Source: Lobosporangium transversale
Taxonomy: Eukaryota > Mortierellomycota > Mortierellomycetes > Mortierellales > Mortierellaceae
Direction: 5' to 3'
NCBI RefSeq assembly: GCF_002105155.1
Contig: NW_019029033.1
Span: 186,001 to 250,000, forward strand
DNA: 64,000 bases
Part shown: piece by piece, positions 32,740 through 44,315 of the stretch
Layout: the number at the start of each line of letters is the position of its first letter
Position numbering within the stretch: the first letter of the stretch is position 1
The notes under the pieces: model-generated
What the model was told of the DNA's origin: nothing
Database searches by the model: none
Seen by the model: only the letters and a program-made list of their open reading frames with translations
Program-made: the position numbers and the translations under genes

Positions 32740-33656
32740 TCCAACTCTGCTTGTATCTAAGTTAATAAGTAGTTTCTCGGATCCTTAGGATCAGCAACAT
32801 AAATATTATGGCACGCTAACACAAACTACTCAACTCTTTTGTTTAAAAACTGCTAAATACTCTAGTGTCTATACCTTGTAAAGAGTTGTTGTTTTTAGAC
32901 AATATCTTATTTAGCGAAAGAAGTACCAAACGTGTTAAACGTCAAGAAGTCTTTCAGTAGCAGGCTCTTTGGCTTTTATTTCTATTATTATTGTTGTTTT
33001 TTTTGTCCAGCGAAATACGAAAGCAACGTGTATTTTTTCGACAATCGACTCATATCAAAAATTATGATAGTCAAATGAGAATTTAGTGACGCCCCCAATT
33101 GGACCTTTTGTCACCATCAAAAACACGTGCGATTTCTCATGTCTCAGCTTTGCTTCCGTTCATCACCAAGAAGCTTATCCAACTATTTATCCAATACAAA
33201 GTAACAACAAAATCCGACGCGGATAAAATTACAGAGCTGTATGACTATTTGAGTGCATACTCATCTGGAATGCTAGCGGATCTCTGTTTATATCCGAGAT
33301 ATTTTTTTCTTAGTCTTACAAAGATATATGAAATATGGGTTCCTCGGAGAGAGCTTGATGATTGAGAGTGCAATAGTGCATAAGGAGAGCAAAAGGGAAA
33401 AAAATAAAAAAAATCAAACTCTAATGAGTGATGAAGTAAAGTACAAGAAGCGGGAAAGAAAGAAAAGCAGTAGAGGGATGAAATGAAGAGCGAACTGAAT
33501 ATATATATATGTATCATATGGATACACTGACTGTAAGTCTTTTCGTAATTTTCAAAGGCTTCATTAAATACTGCAGTGTGTAGTTTTTTTTATAAACTAC
33601 AATGTATATGTGTAATCTACGAGATGATTTTTTTTTTTTTTTTTTTTTTCATTTGT
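32740..33656. other. Upstream region of the T-box gene; no gene seen
   Basis: AT-rich sequence, including a 22-base T tract near 33628. An ORF at 33099-33365 starts from TTG and shows no motif. Confidence 0.45.
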
Positions 33657-34200
33657 TTACACACCCCCTCTATACCCATAGTTTGATCCTGCTGGGTTTT
33701 CTCCTGATGGTGAAGTTGATGTTGATTTTGGGTCAGCAGCACGAGGTGGTCCCGATAGCGGCAACTTTCCATGTTCCTCCGTGCAATGAAATAATCGTTT
33801 GAGTGGCTCGAGACAAATTGTAGGATCCTTTTGATTCTTCATCACACAAGCATCATAGTCTTTAATAAACGGATCACACATTTCCTTCACATGCTTGATA
33901 ATAGGGACACTACCAAAGAACAAAAAATGAAAAAAAAAAAAAAAAAAAAAAAAAAAAACGAAGAATAAATAATTAATAAAAGATGTGCTGTATTCGCATA
34001 TCCTTTCTTCCTTGGCATTCTTAAAGCCATTTCTGAAATAATTCATACTTGTCCTCCGAGCACTTTGCAAGAGCACGCTTTTGAGTAATGCATTTGATGT
34101 CCCAGTTTTCTGGATTATGCGTCACACATCTCTGGTAAAGCTCCAATTGTAGACCACAATGTTTTGTTACAAGGGCAACGGTATTGTCTGCTACGTCCAT
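33657..34200 (-). CDS. CHCHD5: Twin CHCH-domain protein, CHCHD5/Mix14-like
   Basis: Two exons: 34049-34200 and 33657-33909; 134 residues. Cys pairs of two coiled-coil-helix-coiled-coil-helix units are visible: HCGLQLELYQRCV with KCITQKRALAKC, then MCDPFIKDYDACV with ICLEPLKRLFHC. The CHCHD5-type N-terminal pattern (C..E...Y..CV...P..W) fits. Such proteins enter the mitochondrial intermembrane space through Mia40. An in-frame ATG at 34215 would add five residues. The tail is Pro/Ser/Gly-rich. The intron contains a 31-base A/T tract. Confidence 0.85.
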
Positions 34201-34428
34201 GTGGAAAATTGCCATGTAAATGTAGGAGGATGAGAGAATGTTCATGAAATTCTATACTTTTATTTTTTAACACATTTGTGACTGGCGCATTTTTTTATTT
34301 TTTATTTTTTAATGAATGCCGGAAAAGGAAAAAATTAATGATCGAAATCGTATATGTGTTTCTATGAATATTTCATCGCAGTGCATATCTCGAGTTTGCT
34401 ACATTGTTTTCGTCCGCTCTTGCTTTCT

Positions 34429-37400
34429 TTATACTCTTGGTCGTTTTGTGTGGATGACAAATACATTGGGAACACCAATTTCAGGCTGCAATTAAAGCAA
34501 TATGCGTAAACATCAGTTTTAGTTACTACATTTTAATCTTCCTTCATTTATAAAAAAAGGATGTCGGTTATCGAGAAACATACCTTTTCGGGAATCGTCT
34601 TCTCATTAGAACGCCTTCGCTGTAGGTCATTTTGGGGCTCACTGGCCACTGGGCTTGGGCTTCCAGCTATGTCTTGTGAAAGTTCGTGCGTGATCCCCAG
34701 GTCCATGGGCTGAACTTCATCATTAATGGTACCTTCATTTGAACCGTCTAGTGTCTCCGAAGAATCTATTGGCGCTATCATGCCAACAGGTTTGCGACCG
34801 CATTTAAAGAAGCCGCATGCAGTACCCCATGCTTCGCGACAAACCCAACAGAAGCGGTAGCCACAGAGCAAACAGTCCATTTTGTTGCAACCATCGTCAC
34901 GGTGAATCAGTATACAGCAGTTTGGGCAAGGACTGGTGTTTGCAAGTTTCCACTGAATTGTGCTTGTATCGAGATCAGATCGAGTCTTCCCTTTAGAAAT
35001 GGACGACGTTGTTTTAGGTGGGCGGTAGTTGCTTTGCTTGGCAGACCAATTCACGATTGGGCTTAGTCCTGTGCTATCCTTATTAGTTATCAATGACCTC
35101 ATGTACTGGAAACAATCATAAAGTTCATGATGCGACGACACACCACATTGAAGGCATAATTCTTTGTCACATTTTTCACTAATGCATGTATGTTCAAAGG
35201 ATAGAGACAGATATGGGTCAGTTATGCATCATCATCAGTGCTCATATTAAATACCATAGCAACATAAAAAACTCACCACCACTCCCATCGTAACCACCGC
35301 ACATGAAGGAACTGAAGTTCTTTCCATTGTTCCTGGCGTGTTTCGATGCTTGAGAACCGCTTGCTGAATTTTGCAAGTGCTCGCTTGATTTCCATTTTTC
35401 GATGTTTCTCTGAGCGTGTTGTAACTCCAGCTCGCACTGGCCGCTGCTTTTTTTGCTTCACATGGTTCGGTGCTATGGTTCCTTTGCGCTTTGCACCCAC
35501 GTCTTCAGCAAACGAACTATTCTCCGCTGTCCCTGGTTCGGGTATGAGTGCAGGCAGGGACTCAGAGTTACCAGCGCCACCTTCTATATATTCAGTACTC
35601 CTCACAAGGTGTCCTGGATGTGTATCAGTAATTAAAACTGCTGGGGAAGCGCTTTCTTGAAATGCCTCCGCTCCTTCGTTAGCAGCCATACTCGTGCGAA
35701 GAACCGGATCATCAACTGTGCTCCGCAATTGGAGAAGGTCCAGTAAAGGCGTCATCACGGTTTTGTAAATTTCCAATACGCCACTTGTTCGTACAGGATG
35801 TTGATTGATATGATACAGAGCTACTGCCGGCCGACGATTCGGCTCCTGTATATTTTGAACGATTGCTCTGTTTTGGCCGTCATTAGTAGTAAGGGAGGAT
35901 GGCTCGACCACAAACGAATATGGGCTTTGTTGTCCTCTTGGTAGGCTAGGAGTGGCCAAGCTGGTTGTAGGTGTGGGCGTTGGTGTTGACGATGCTGCTT
36001 GAACGTAAGGCGCTCGTAAGGTACGGGAAGTAAGGGTTGCTAGATATGATTGGGCTTTGGTGGCCAAGCCCCATTGTGGTTCCTTAGATGTGCCGCAGTA
36101 ACTCTTATAGTCTTCAATAAATTGCTGCATGATACTATGAGCGACATTGGCCTGACCGCAGAGGGCTGAGTCATGCTTTATTCTCGTGCTCAAATGCTGC
36201 GGAAAGCCACTCCGAGACAATGATGATGGGCAACACGCGGTAGTAGACTCAGAACCTTCAAGGCTTAGTCCAGCCAATAAAAAAATTGCTCTGAGATCCG
36301 CTACAAGGCTTTCGAAGATTGGTACCAATTCTCGGGCAGGCCGGTTTATGACAGCAGGGTTAACTTTTGAAATGATCATTTCATGCTCGCATTCATTGCA
36401 GAAACGTGAGAATGAGCGGTATGGCTGATTGTACTGTAGATATTGTTTAAGTGTTACTTGGTCAACGTACTACAAATTAAATATTTATATTAATATATGT
36501 TATTATTACAAAACTAGCATTGTTAGCAAGACTAATATCTGGATATTTATGGAATCAATATGACCTGAACAGCTTTTTTTTTTTTTTTTTTTTTTAAATC
36601 ACCTTTGACCATTCAGTAAACGGTATTGTGTCTTGACAAACAGGACATTTGATTTTTGTCACATTAAGACCCCAAGAGTTGCTGACAACCTCCTTAACAT
36701 ACCTATTTTCATTTTTTTTTTTTTTTTTTTTTAACATAAAAATAAAAAAAATAATAAAAAAAGTAAAAAAAGAAAGAAAGTATAGAACAGGTATTATTAA
36801 GAGCAATTCAATACTGCACTCATTAGTGAGCTCTCTATTAGTGATGGTTTTTTTTTTTTTAGAGCGAGAGGGTTCTAGCCTGTATTCTGTGATCTGCAAT
36901 TTTTCAATAGAGTTTCTACGCGTTTTGTTTGTCGTAGGACGAGAAGCGTAGACGAAAGATGATTGGACAAGGCTTCATTTGCACTCTCTTGTGCATAATC
37001 CAATCAAATTGCAATAAATCAAATGATATTTCTCTCCTTCTTTTCAAGCACCTCAAAGCTTACCGCTGGAAACAGTCATGACAGAATTGGTCACGACAGC
37101 ACTCAAGGCAAAAGTCTAGATATGCATCAAAGCAGATCGAACATCGTTGAAGCCAGAACTCCATATCGTTAGAGGCAGGCTCGCCTTCGGAATCCTCATC
37201 GCTATTCCGGCCATCGTCTTCTTCATCATAATCGTAAGAAGCTGGGTCGAAGCTAAGACCATGGATGTGATGTCTGGAGCCACTTTGGCCAGCATGTTGA
37301 TCACTGGTAGCTGCGTTACTTATAATGCTACCAGTTCTGTCGTGTCTGGGTAACTCACGGATGGGAGTATGATGATGTCTCGAAGAACTTGGTAATGTAT

Positions 37401-37671
37401 TCATAGAACTATTGTCATTGATATTGTTGTAAGTGAAGAGACGAATATGATTTCCATTATGATCATGTGAGGCAGCAACTGTAGATAAATTCATAGGCGG
37501 AGGCGGTAATATGGCGGCGTTTAAAGCATATGTATTAAGTTGTCCCGGTTTGTCGCTATTTGCTGACACACGATTACTATCAATAGTGCGATTTTCGCTC
37601 GACGGGACGCGTGATGTCGTAGAGGTCGAGAATTCGGCCGAAGAGGAGGAAGAAGAATGACTGCTGTCCAT
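34429..37671 (-). CDS. RBR (RING-IBR-RING) E3 ubiquitin ligase
   Basis: Five exons: 37064-37671, 36603-36702, 35277-36469, 34584-35178, 34429-34485; 850 residues from the ATG at 37671. RING1 spans the exon 1/2 junction (CSICFDAYLDFCLECC..FCHDC ... KCPVC). The IBR begins RFCNECEHE but its second half (CEKCDKELCLQC) comes only after an insert of roughly 300 residues. RING2 (Rcat) is CPNC..LIHRDDGCNKMDCLLCGYRFCWVC, with the catalytic Cys expected in GCNKM. RBR ligases pass ubiquitin through a thioester. The frame stays open upstream of 37671 and encodes a hydrophobic stretch but has no clear ATG, so the N terminus could be longer. Confidence 0.87.
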
Positions 37672-38398
37672 TTGATAAAAGACCAGCTCTGGATCAGTTA
37701 GAGGGCAACGTACACTAGCAGCTAAGATAGAGAAAGTCTGAAATACAATCAACAAGAAAGCGATATTCGGAGCTATGATCCAAAGAAGAGGAAAAGCATA
37801 GGCTATAATAAGGCTCTGGAATGATAAACTTCTAGCGATGTCCGGGATCAAGTTGACGAGATATAGATAGCTGGCTGTTTCAGGCTTAATGGAGCAATGA
37901 GAGTCGGGGGAGTGTGTAAAGAAAAGGTGGTTGATTGGAAGCTGGCGCAGCGAAAGATAAAAAGCCTGGAGAAAGACTACAGAAGATGGGCCCTTAGTCA
38001 CGGGAACAGAAGTCCTAGTGGCGTTCTTTATATTCAAATGCGAATGTGAATGCGAATGAATAGGGGGAAGGTTGCGCGACAGAGGGTCTTGAGTCAGTAA
38101 CAATGAATGTGAATGAGAATGAGGAAGATGAATTTAAAGGGTCGAAGAAAAAGAGGAAGAAAGAAGAGGAAAAAGAAAAGGTTAGTGAAAAAGGAAAATG
38201 AAATTGTGAGAACAATGAAGAAATGGGGACTGCACTCGAACGCAGCTGTGCCACTGTTGGTAGAAACAGAATTCAGGCGAAGACGAGTAAAAAGGATGGT
38301 AAAAAAGGAATGAGGGCATCAGTGGTATTTCTTCTGAATGAACTGCACGAGCAACATGAAAGCAATGAGGAAACCAACGTTAGGAGTATTAAAGATTA

Positions 38399-38740
38399 TC
38401 AGGTCCCCCAGTTGTTCAACTCAGTGGAGGTGAAAATAACTTTTGCTCGTTGTCCTGTGCGCGTGTGGCATACAGTCCATTGAAAGTTCTGATTGGGACT
38501 GCAAATATCTCTTGGCTCCTCTTGTGGGCTCATGACGATCCATTGTTTGAGGAAAGGTTGTATCTCATTTAATTGTTTTATTGAAATCACACCTTTATCA
38601 TTGAAGCCTACAGCTTGAACCGCTCTAGCGCCATGGGGATGAGAAGGTTGTGTTGGTGTGGACAAGGCGATATCTAAGGGGATGTCATCTGGTTCTGATT
38701 GGTGTTGAGACAACTGCTGATTGTCGGGGACAGCATTCAT
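38399..38740 (-). CDS. Small hypothetical protein
   Basis: 113 residues from the ATG at 38740. Composition is protein-like (KGVISIKQLNEIQPFLKQW, FQWTVCHTRTGQRAKVIF), but no family is recognised. It lies upstream of and codirectional with the RBR gene, ~730 bases from its ATG, so it could be a separate gene or an unspliced upstream exon. Upstream of its ATG the frame is low-complexity T-rich leader. Confidence 0.4.
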   Translation of the reverse strand: MNAVPDNQQLSQHQSEPDDIPLDIALSTPTQPSHPHGARAVQAVGFNDKGVISIKQLNEIQPFLKQWIVMSPQEEPRDICSPNQNFQWTVCHTRTGQRAKVIFTSTELNNWGT

Positions 38741-39480
38741 TCTTATTGAGGGGGATAGGCTTAGCGCTATGCGCAGTAGAAAGAAACTGAAAAAAAAAAA
38801 AAAAAAAAAAGAGAATAGAAAGAAATGAATTTCATTCATTTTCCTTCACCATGGTCAATTCATTGACGCTTCAAAAAAAGGAGAATACAATCGTCTGTTT
38901 TGCCATTACGACCTTCATTATCTCATTATCACATTCTTCTAAACTGCAGTAAATATGGGAAAAAAGGGGCCACGAGCACTGACTAATAACAAAGCAAGCA
39001 GTAGTAAGTGTCATGCGGGGTAAATCGATCGCCAGAAGACTAAAAGTACGTTTCTTTTTTTTTTTTTTTCTTTCTTTTTTTTTTTTTTTTTTTTTTTTTT
39101 TTCACGAAGTAACCGTAATAGGCTCAAGACAATGTTGTTTACAAAGTAAAATGTTGTTTTATTTTCATTGTTAGGAACAACGAATACATTAACCGAGATA
39201 AAAAAACCCTAACAATTTACGAATTGCAAAACGAAGAATGTTGATAAGTGGATTTACTACAAGTTTTTATGCACAATTGGTCATGCAAGGGCTTCTTATA
39301 TTTGCAGCACAGTTTGTAAAAAGGGGGATATTCAAATCAGGGAAAAGTAAATTGTCCACATAAAAATTCGGACAATGTAGATAAGTTTTTTTCTTGCATC
39401 ATTTCCTTGTTACTAAATGTGCTTCTCGTCTCTTTTGCAGATGACATCTTTGTTTTTATCCAAAGATTGCAACTTACGAT
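38741..39480. other. Intergenic with T/A tracts
   Basis: 3' side of RPS18 and 5' side of the small hypothetical ORF. Contains T-rich runs (39056-39102). No gene seen. Confidence 0.5.
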
Positions 39481-40304
39481 TTACTTCTTCTTGGAGACAC
39501 CAACGACACGACCGCGACGACCGGTGGTCTTGGTGTGCTGACCACGGACACGGACACCCCAGTAGTGACGAAGACCACGATGGGCACGGATCTTCTTGAG
39601 GCGCTCCAAGTCCTCACGCATTTGGTTGTCAAGACCGTTAGCCAAGAGCTGAGTGTACTTGCCATCGACAAAGTTCTTTTGTCTGTTGAGGAACCACTGA
39701 GGAACCTTGTACTGCGTGGGGTTCTGCATAATGGTGACGAGGCGCTCGAGCTCTTCGTTGGTGAGCTCACCAGCTCTAAATACCACAAAAGATTCAAATG
39801 ACGTTGATTAAGTCAGCAATCAAATCTCAGTTATTTGTCGATATGTCCAGGATCCTTTAATATGATTATTGCATTATCAAGATGTCGAAGCAGTATCCAG
39901 ACATTATTCGCCGTAAAGATTAAAAGGTTGTGATTCTCAAAGTATCAAAGGGTCGGTACTTGTCCAAGCAGATTTCTTCTTTTGAAAGAACTACAAAAAG
40001 CTGATGCTGTTGTAAATCTGCTCATTCATGAATAAAAAAAAAATCGCCCAGTTCCCGTCAAAATGGAATGCCGCCCAATATTAATTCCTGAAAGTCCTCT
40101 CAATCAACACGAAGTGTTCCTCTAATAGCAGTAAAATACAATCGCCTCAAAGTCCCAGTATCCATAAACTGCTGACAAAAAAATAAAAAAATAAAAATCA
40201 ATAAATAAATCGCACCTCTTCCTCAAGTCGATGTCCGCCTTCTTGCAAACCAAGTTGGCATAACGACGACCAACACCTTTAATGTTGGTCTATCAATTGT
40301 GGTT

Positions 40305-40346
<42 letters not shown>

Positions 40347-40534
40347 GAAGTGAATGGTAAGTTTCGAAAGTAGTTTTCTTTTTTTTTTCTTTGGCTGATT
40401 CCCGTCAAAAAATATTGAAGCTGGCTTACCATGGCGAACATGATCTTGGTCTTGCCCTCCACGTTCGTGTTAAGAACACGAAGAATGTGCTGGAACTGGC
40501 CTTTCTCAGGAACAAGGAGAGACTGTTGACGCAT
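39481..40534 (-). CDS. RPS18: 40S ribosomal protein S18 (uS13)
   Basis: Exons 40430-40522 (or to 40534), 40216-40289 and 39481-39775. The protein reads [18 protein letters not shown], then [38 protein letters not shown] and [20 protein letters not shown]-type C terminus ending GVSKKK, the uS13 sequence. The conserved protein begins MSLVVPEK, so the Met may come from a one-codon upstream exon spliced to CAG|TCT at 40522; I could not find that exon. The in-frame ATG at 40534 would give an MRQQ start instead (157 residues). Intron 2 is 440 bases; intron 1 carries an (AAT)n run. Confidence 0.93.
40308..40345. repeat. (AAT)n microsatellite in an RPS18 intron
   Basis: About 13 AAT units without interruption. 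Confidence 0.95.
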
Positions 40535-41054
40535 ACATCGTAGTAATAAAATAAAAAATAACAAAAACAAATGTTTCCAGTGTTAAAAGATGATCCTCTT
40601 GTATTATTTTTGCCGCTCAAATTGAAAGCAATCTCCTGCATCCTGAAACTCTATAAATACGAATCGCATAAATGTCGATGATCTGTTGATGAAGCTGATG
40701 ATATGTGGGCTTTATTCAGCATGAAGTATCCCGTACTCTTTTTTTACTAAATTGTAGTTGAATATCATGAATTAAGATGATCGATGTATGGTGCATCGAT
40801 TGGATCTCCCAATGGATTGATTCTATCCTGGAAGCGCAGTTCCTCTTATTATTGTACACTTTCCATATTGGAATTGTAAGAGGAGGAGAAAGATTTTACT
40901 ATCCAAGTAGACAATAAAAGGTTTGGAAGACTGACGCACCACGTGAATTCACATTTACATATATTATATCAGTGACCACGTGACTAAACAGACTATTTTC
41001 TGGGTCTTCAGCTGCAATTGTTGGTTCGGCCTTTTTCTTCAACTCATCTCAAAA
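40535..41054. promoter_or_regulatory. Bidirectional promoter between RPS18 and RPL19, two CACGTG boxes
   Basis: The two ribosomal protein genes point away from each other across ~520 bases. CACGTG occurs at 40940-40945 and 40977-40982, both within CCACGTGA, 37 bases apart. CACGTG is bound by bHLH factors such as Cbf1/Tye7 in fungi. Co-regulation of the pair is inference. Confidence 0.6.
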
Positions 41055-42404
41055 ATGTAATCAAAAGGGTCATTTCAGACAAGTGAAAAGAGGACAATTG
41101 AAAGCCAACAATCTTACGCAACTATGGAATCAGAATCATGGAACTAGGTCAATCAGCTCACTCAGTCAGCTCATGAGGCGAAATTGATACAATGATCATG
41201 ATCAAATTTTACATTTGGACATTTTTCACATTCTGAACTTGTGTGTTTTTGATGATCAACAGACATCATCACGATTTGGCACAAAGATCGATCTACTTCA
41301 TGGACTATATTTGTAAATACTTACGGGAGGTTGTCTACTCTATTCATCACAACAGTTTCTGATCACATGATACATATGCGTCTTTTTCTTTTTATTTTTT
41401 TCTTGATTCCATCAACTTTTTTTCAGGGTTTCTTTGAGCAGTCAGAAGCGCTTGGCCGCCTCCGTTTTGAAGTGCGGAAAGCGCAAGATTTGGTTGGATC
41501 CTAACGAGGTTACCGAGATCGCTAATGCCAACTCTCGTAAGTAAATAGTTAATATATCAAGCTGGGAGGCTGGCGCTCAACATACACAGGAATTAGCAAA
41601 AAAAAAAAATAGTTAATACGAGTATATATCGCCAACAGTTCCTTTCGTACGCTCCAACATGAACAATGGACAGGTCATTCGGTATCTGGACTTTACATGC
41701 ATCGTCAACAATATTTCTGCTCTACTTGGACATTTTTTTTTGTGTGCTTTATACGTTTTTGAGACATGGAGGCAGACAGGATTGAAGATAGTCATACTTT
41801 AACTTCCCATCAACGATACAGTATTAACGCTTACCAAGAAATATAAATGTCAGGAAAATTAGAGCAGCAACAGCCCTTTACGATATTACAAATCAATAGA
41901 TAATGTTATTCAACTGATATATATATTGCTTTAGGTCAGAACATCCGTAAGCTCGTCAAGGATGGCCTTATCATCAAGAAGCCTCAGACTATGCACTCGC
42001 TTTTCCGCCACCGCGAGAAGCTTGTTGCCAAACGTGCTGGTCGTCACTCAGGCACTGGTAAGCGCCAGGGTACTGCTGAAGCTCGTATGCCCTCCAACAT
42101 TATCTGGATGCGCCGCCAGCGTGTCCTCCGCCGTCTCCTCCGCAAGTACCGTGAGTCTGGCAAGATCGACCGCCACTTGTACCACTCCTTGTACATGAAA
42201 TCCAAGGGTAACGTCTTCAAGAACAAGCGTGTCCTCATGGAGTACATCCACAAGGTTAAGGCTGAGAAGCTCCGTGCCAAGCTGATCGCTGATCAGGCCG
42301 AGGCTCATCGTAACAAGACCAAGGCTGCCCGTGCTCGCCGTAACGAGCGTGTTGCTGAGAAACGTGCTGTATTGGCTGGTGTTGAGACTACCCAGAAGAA
42401 GTAA
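41055..42404 (+). CDS. RPL19: 60S ribosomal protein L19 (eL19)
   Basis: Exons 41055-41056, 41427-41536, 41935-42404; 193 residues. Sequence is unmistakable: [60 protein letters not shown] and [19 protein letters not shown]. Exon 1 contributes only the first two bases of the start codon (AT|GTAATC), completed by G at 41427, so the initiator ATG is split by an intron. That exon is inferred from the need for a Met before VSLSSQK and from in-frame splicing. It binds near the subunit interface in the large subunit. Confidence 0.94.
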
Positions 42405-42560
42405 ATTTCAGCATTATTTTTTTACCATTCTCAATTAAAATAAAAGAACTGCAGTGGGATGAATTTATTGTTTGGTGCCTTTAAAAAAAAAAAAAAAAAA
42501 GAGCACTATTCTGTATTTGGAAAATGATTGTTGAATATAGGTGACTATGATCTATATCGA

Positions 42561-43973
42561 TCAGCGACGTCGAGTACCGCCATAACCTGTAGCAGATCGT
42601 GTTGGTCTTGAGGATGAAGATGATGAAGACGCTGATGAGGGTCCTGCGCCCCATCCTCCAGAATAAGAACCATATGATGTCGAAGGCTGTGAAAATGAAG
42701 AATAGCCCGTGTTGTACCCGGGATAATAATTTCGTTGTCTGTCTCGATTTGTGGCAAGATATGTAGCTAAACCCCCTAGACCGAGCCCTGACCAGAATCC
42801 AGGCCTGAAACCTTCACTTCCTGCAGTTGGCAAAGTTTATCAAAGAAATGCATCGCAATTTAGTCTTTTTTCTTGATTCAAATGTGAGGTCAACAAATGG
42901 ATTTCATAAAACAAATGATAAAGGATACTCACCTGTGGGTTTATATCGGTAGTCGTTATTACCCCAACCACTTCCCCATCCGCTCCCCCAACCACCACCA
43001 CCACCACCACCACCTCCGCCATGAGGGCCAGATCCTGGAGGTCTATAAGGTGGAGGCGCATCATCATTTCTTCCTGATCGTTGGTGTTGAAGGCATGTGT
43101 TCAGGAAGGAAAAAAGAATAAACCCAGCAATGCCAATCCATGTCCACAGATAGATTATTTCAATCCAAGACTGCCTTCTTACTATACTCCACGGTTAAGT
43201 TCAGTTCAAGGAGACTTTTGTTAAAAAACAATATTAAAGATGAAGTAGTGTGCCTATAAAGAAGTAAGGACAAAAAAAAAAGTAACATCAAGGCTCGCTC
43301 AACATACCTTTAGATGCCCACTGATTGAACTTGGATGAAGACCATGATCCATAATGGCTGCTGAACTTATTAGTATAATGGAGTTTATATTCCAATCCAC
43401 AGCTTCCTTTTAAAACATAGGGATCATCAGGGTGATTGTAACCTAGACGGGGGTTTTTTTAAAAAATTAGGCCTTCATCAAAAAAACTATATGTCAGCTG
43501 GCTACATGTCATGTTCCTCCATACCTTCGCAATATACATCAAGTTCTCCAAAGCGCATGTTATCAGGTAAATCGGCCTCACATTTCCATTGAACGTCAGT
43601 CCCATCAAATCCAGCATTGATGCATTGCACTACCTCTAATTAATTAAAGCATAAAAAATAATAATAATAAAATATAAGCATAATGAATCGAACAATGTGA
43701 TTAAGCTGTAGTAGAGCAAACATCGAGTGACTTACCAGGCTCATAATCTCCACAAGCACTTCCTCCTGTACAGCTGAGTTGTGGCACTGGCCTCGTCCTT
43801 CTCCCTGTTGTCATACGGTCTCGATGCAATGTCAACGTCTGTACGTCTCGAAGGAGAACTTTTTTAGGGCTTCCTCCAAAGGCTTTTGCTACCGAGGAGC
43901 AGAGTAAAACAAGGGCTATTAAAAGAGTGACAAAGCCTATGCCTCGCCGCCTACGATTCGACTGCCAAGTCAT
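42561..43973 (-). CDS. SARAF: SARAF (TMEM66) homologue, regulator of store-operated calcium entry
   Basis: Five exons: 43736-43973, 43525-43635, 43308-43442, 42933-43181, 42561-42820; 330 residues. A signal peptide (residues ~10-31) precedes the luminal domain with VLLRDVQTLTLHRDRMTTGRR, PQLSCTGG and paired Cys (CINAGFDGTDVQWKCEADL; GSCGLEYKLHYT), the SARAF family signature. One membrane helix (WIEIIYLWTWIGIAGFILF) follows, then a Gly-rich cytosolic part and the conserved C-terminal end GYGGTRRR. Human SARAF sits in the ER and slowly inactivates STIM/Orai calcium entry. Since fungi lack clear Orai, the partner here is unknown. All splice junctions keep frame. Confidence 0.92.
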
Positions 43974-44073
43974 GGTCTATGATACAATAATTGTAGAAAA
44001 AGGAACGACGACTAATTTCAACAATAAAGATTGAATGAATGAAAGAAATGGAATTAGAGAAATGAGGGACAAG

Positions 44074-44104
<31 letters not shown>

Positions 44105-44315
44105 ATATGCAAATAAGGTATTACTAAATAGAGATGAGAACGTGGCCGACGACCAGTGGGCCTTGAATTGTTTCTGTCAGTTTCGAAAAAATACTTCACA
44201 TTTATTCATTTATTTGTATGTTGGCTTCGGTCTTTGATATCTAAAGGAAAATATTATAATAATAATGAAGGCTACTTTCCTAAAGATATTTAGTATATAC
44301 TTTTCCTCAGTTTTT

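Noticed and set aside
41248-41362. Possible box C/D snoRNA in RPL19 intron 1 (TGATGA ... CTGA)
   Set aside because: C and D boxes are ~110 nt apart with only a 4-bp terminal stem and no recognisable guide or D' box.
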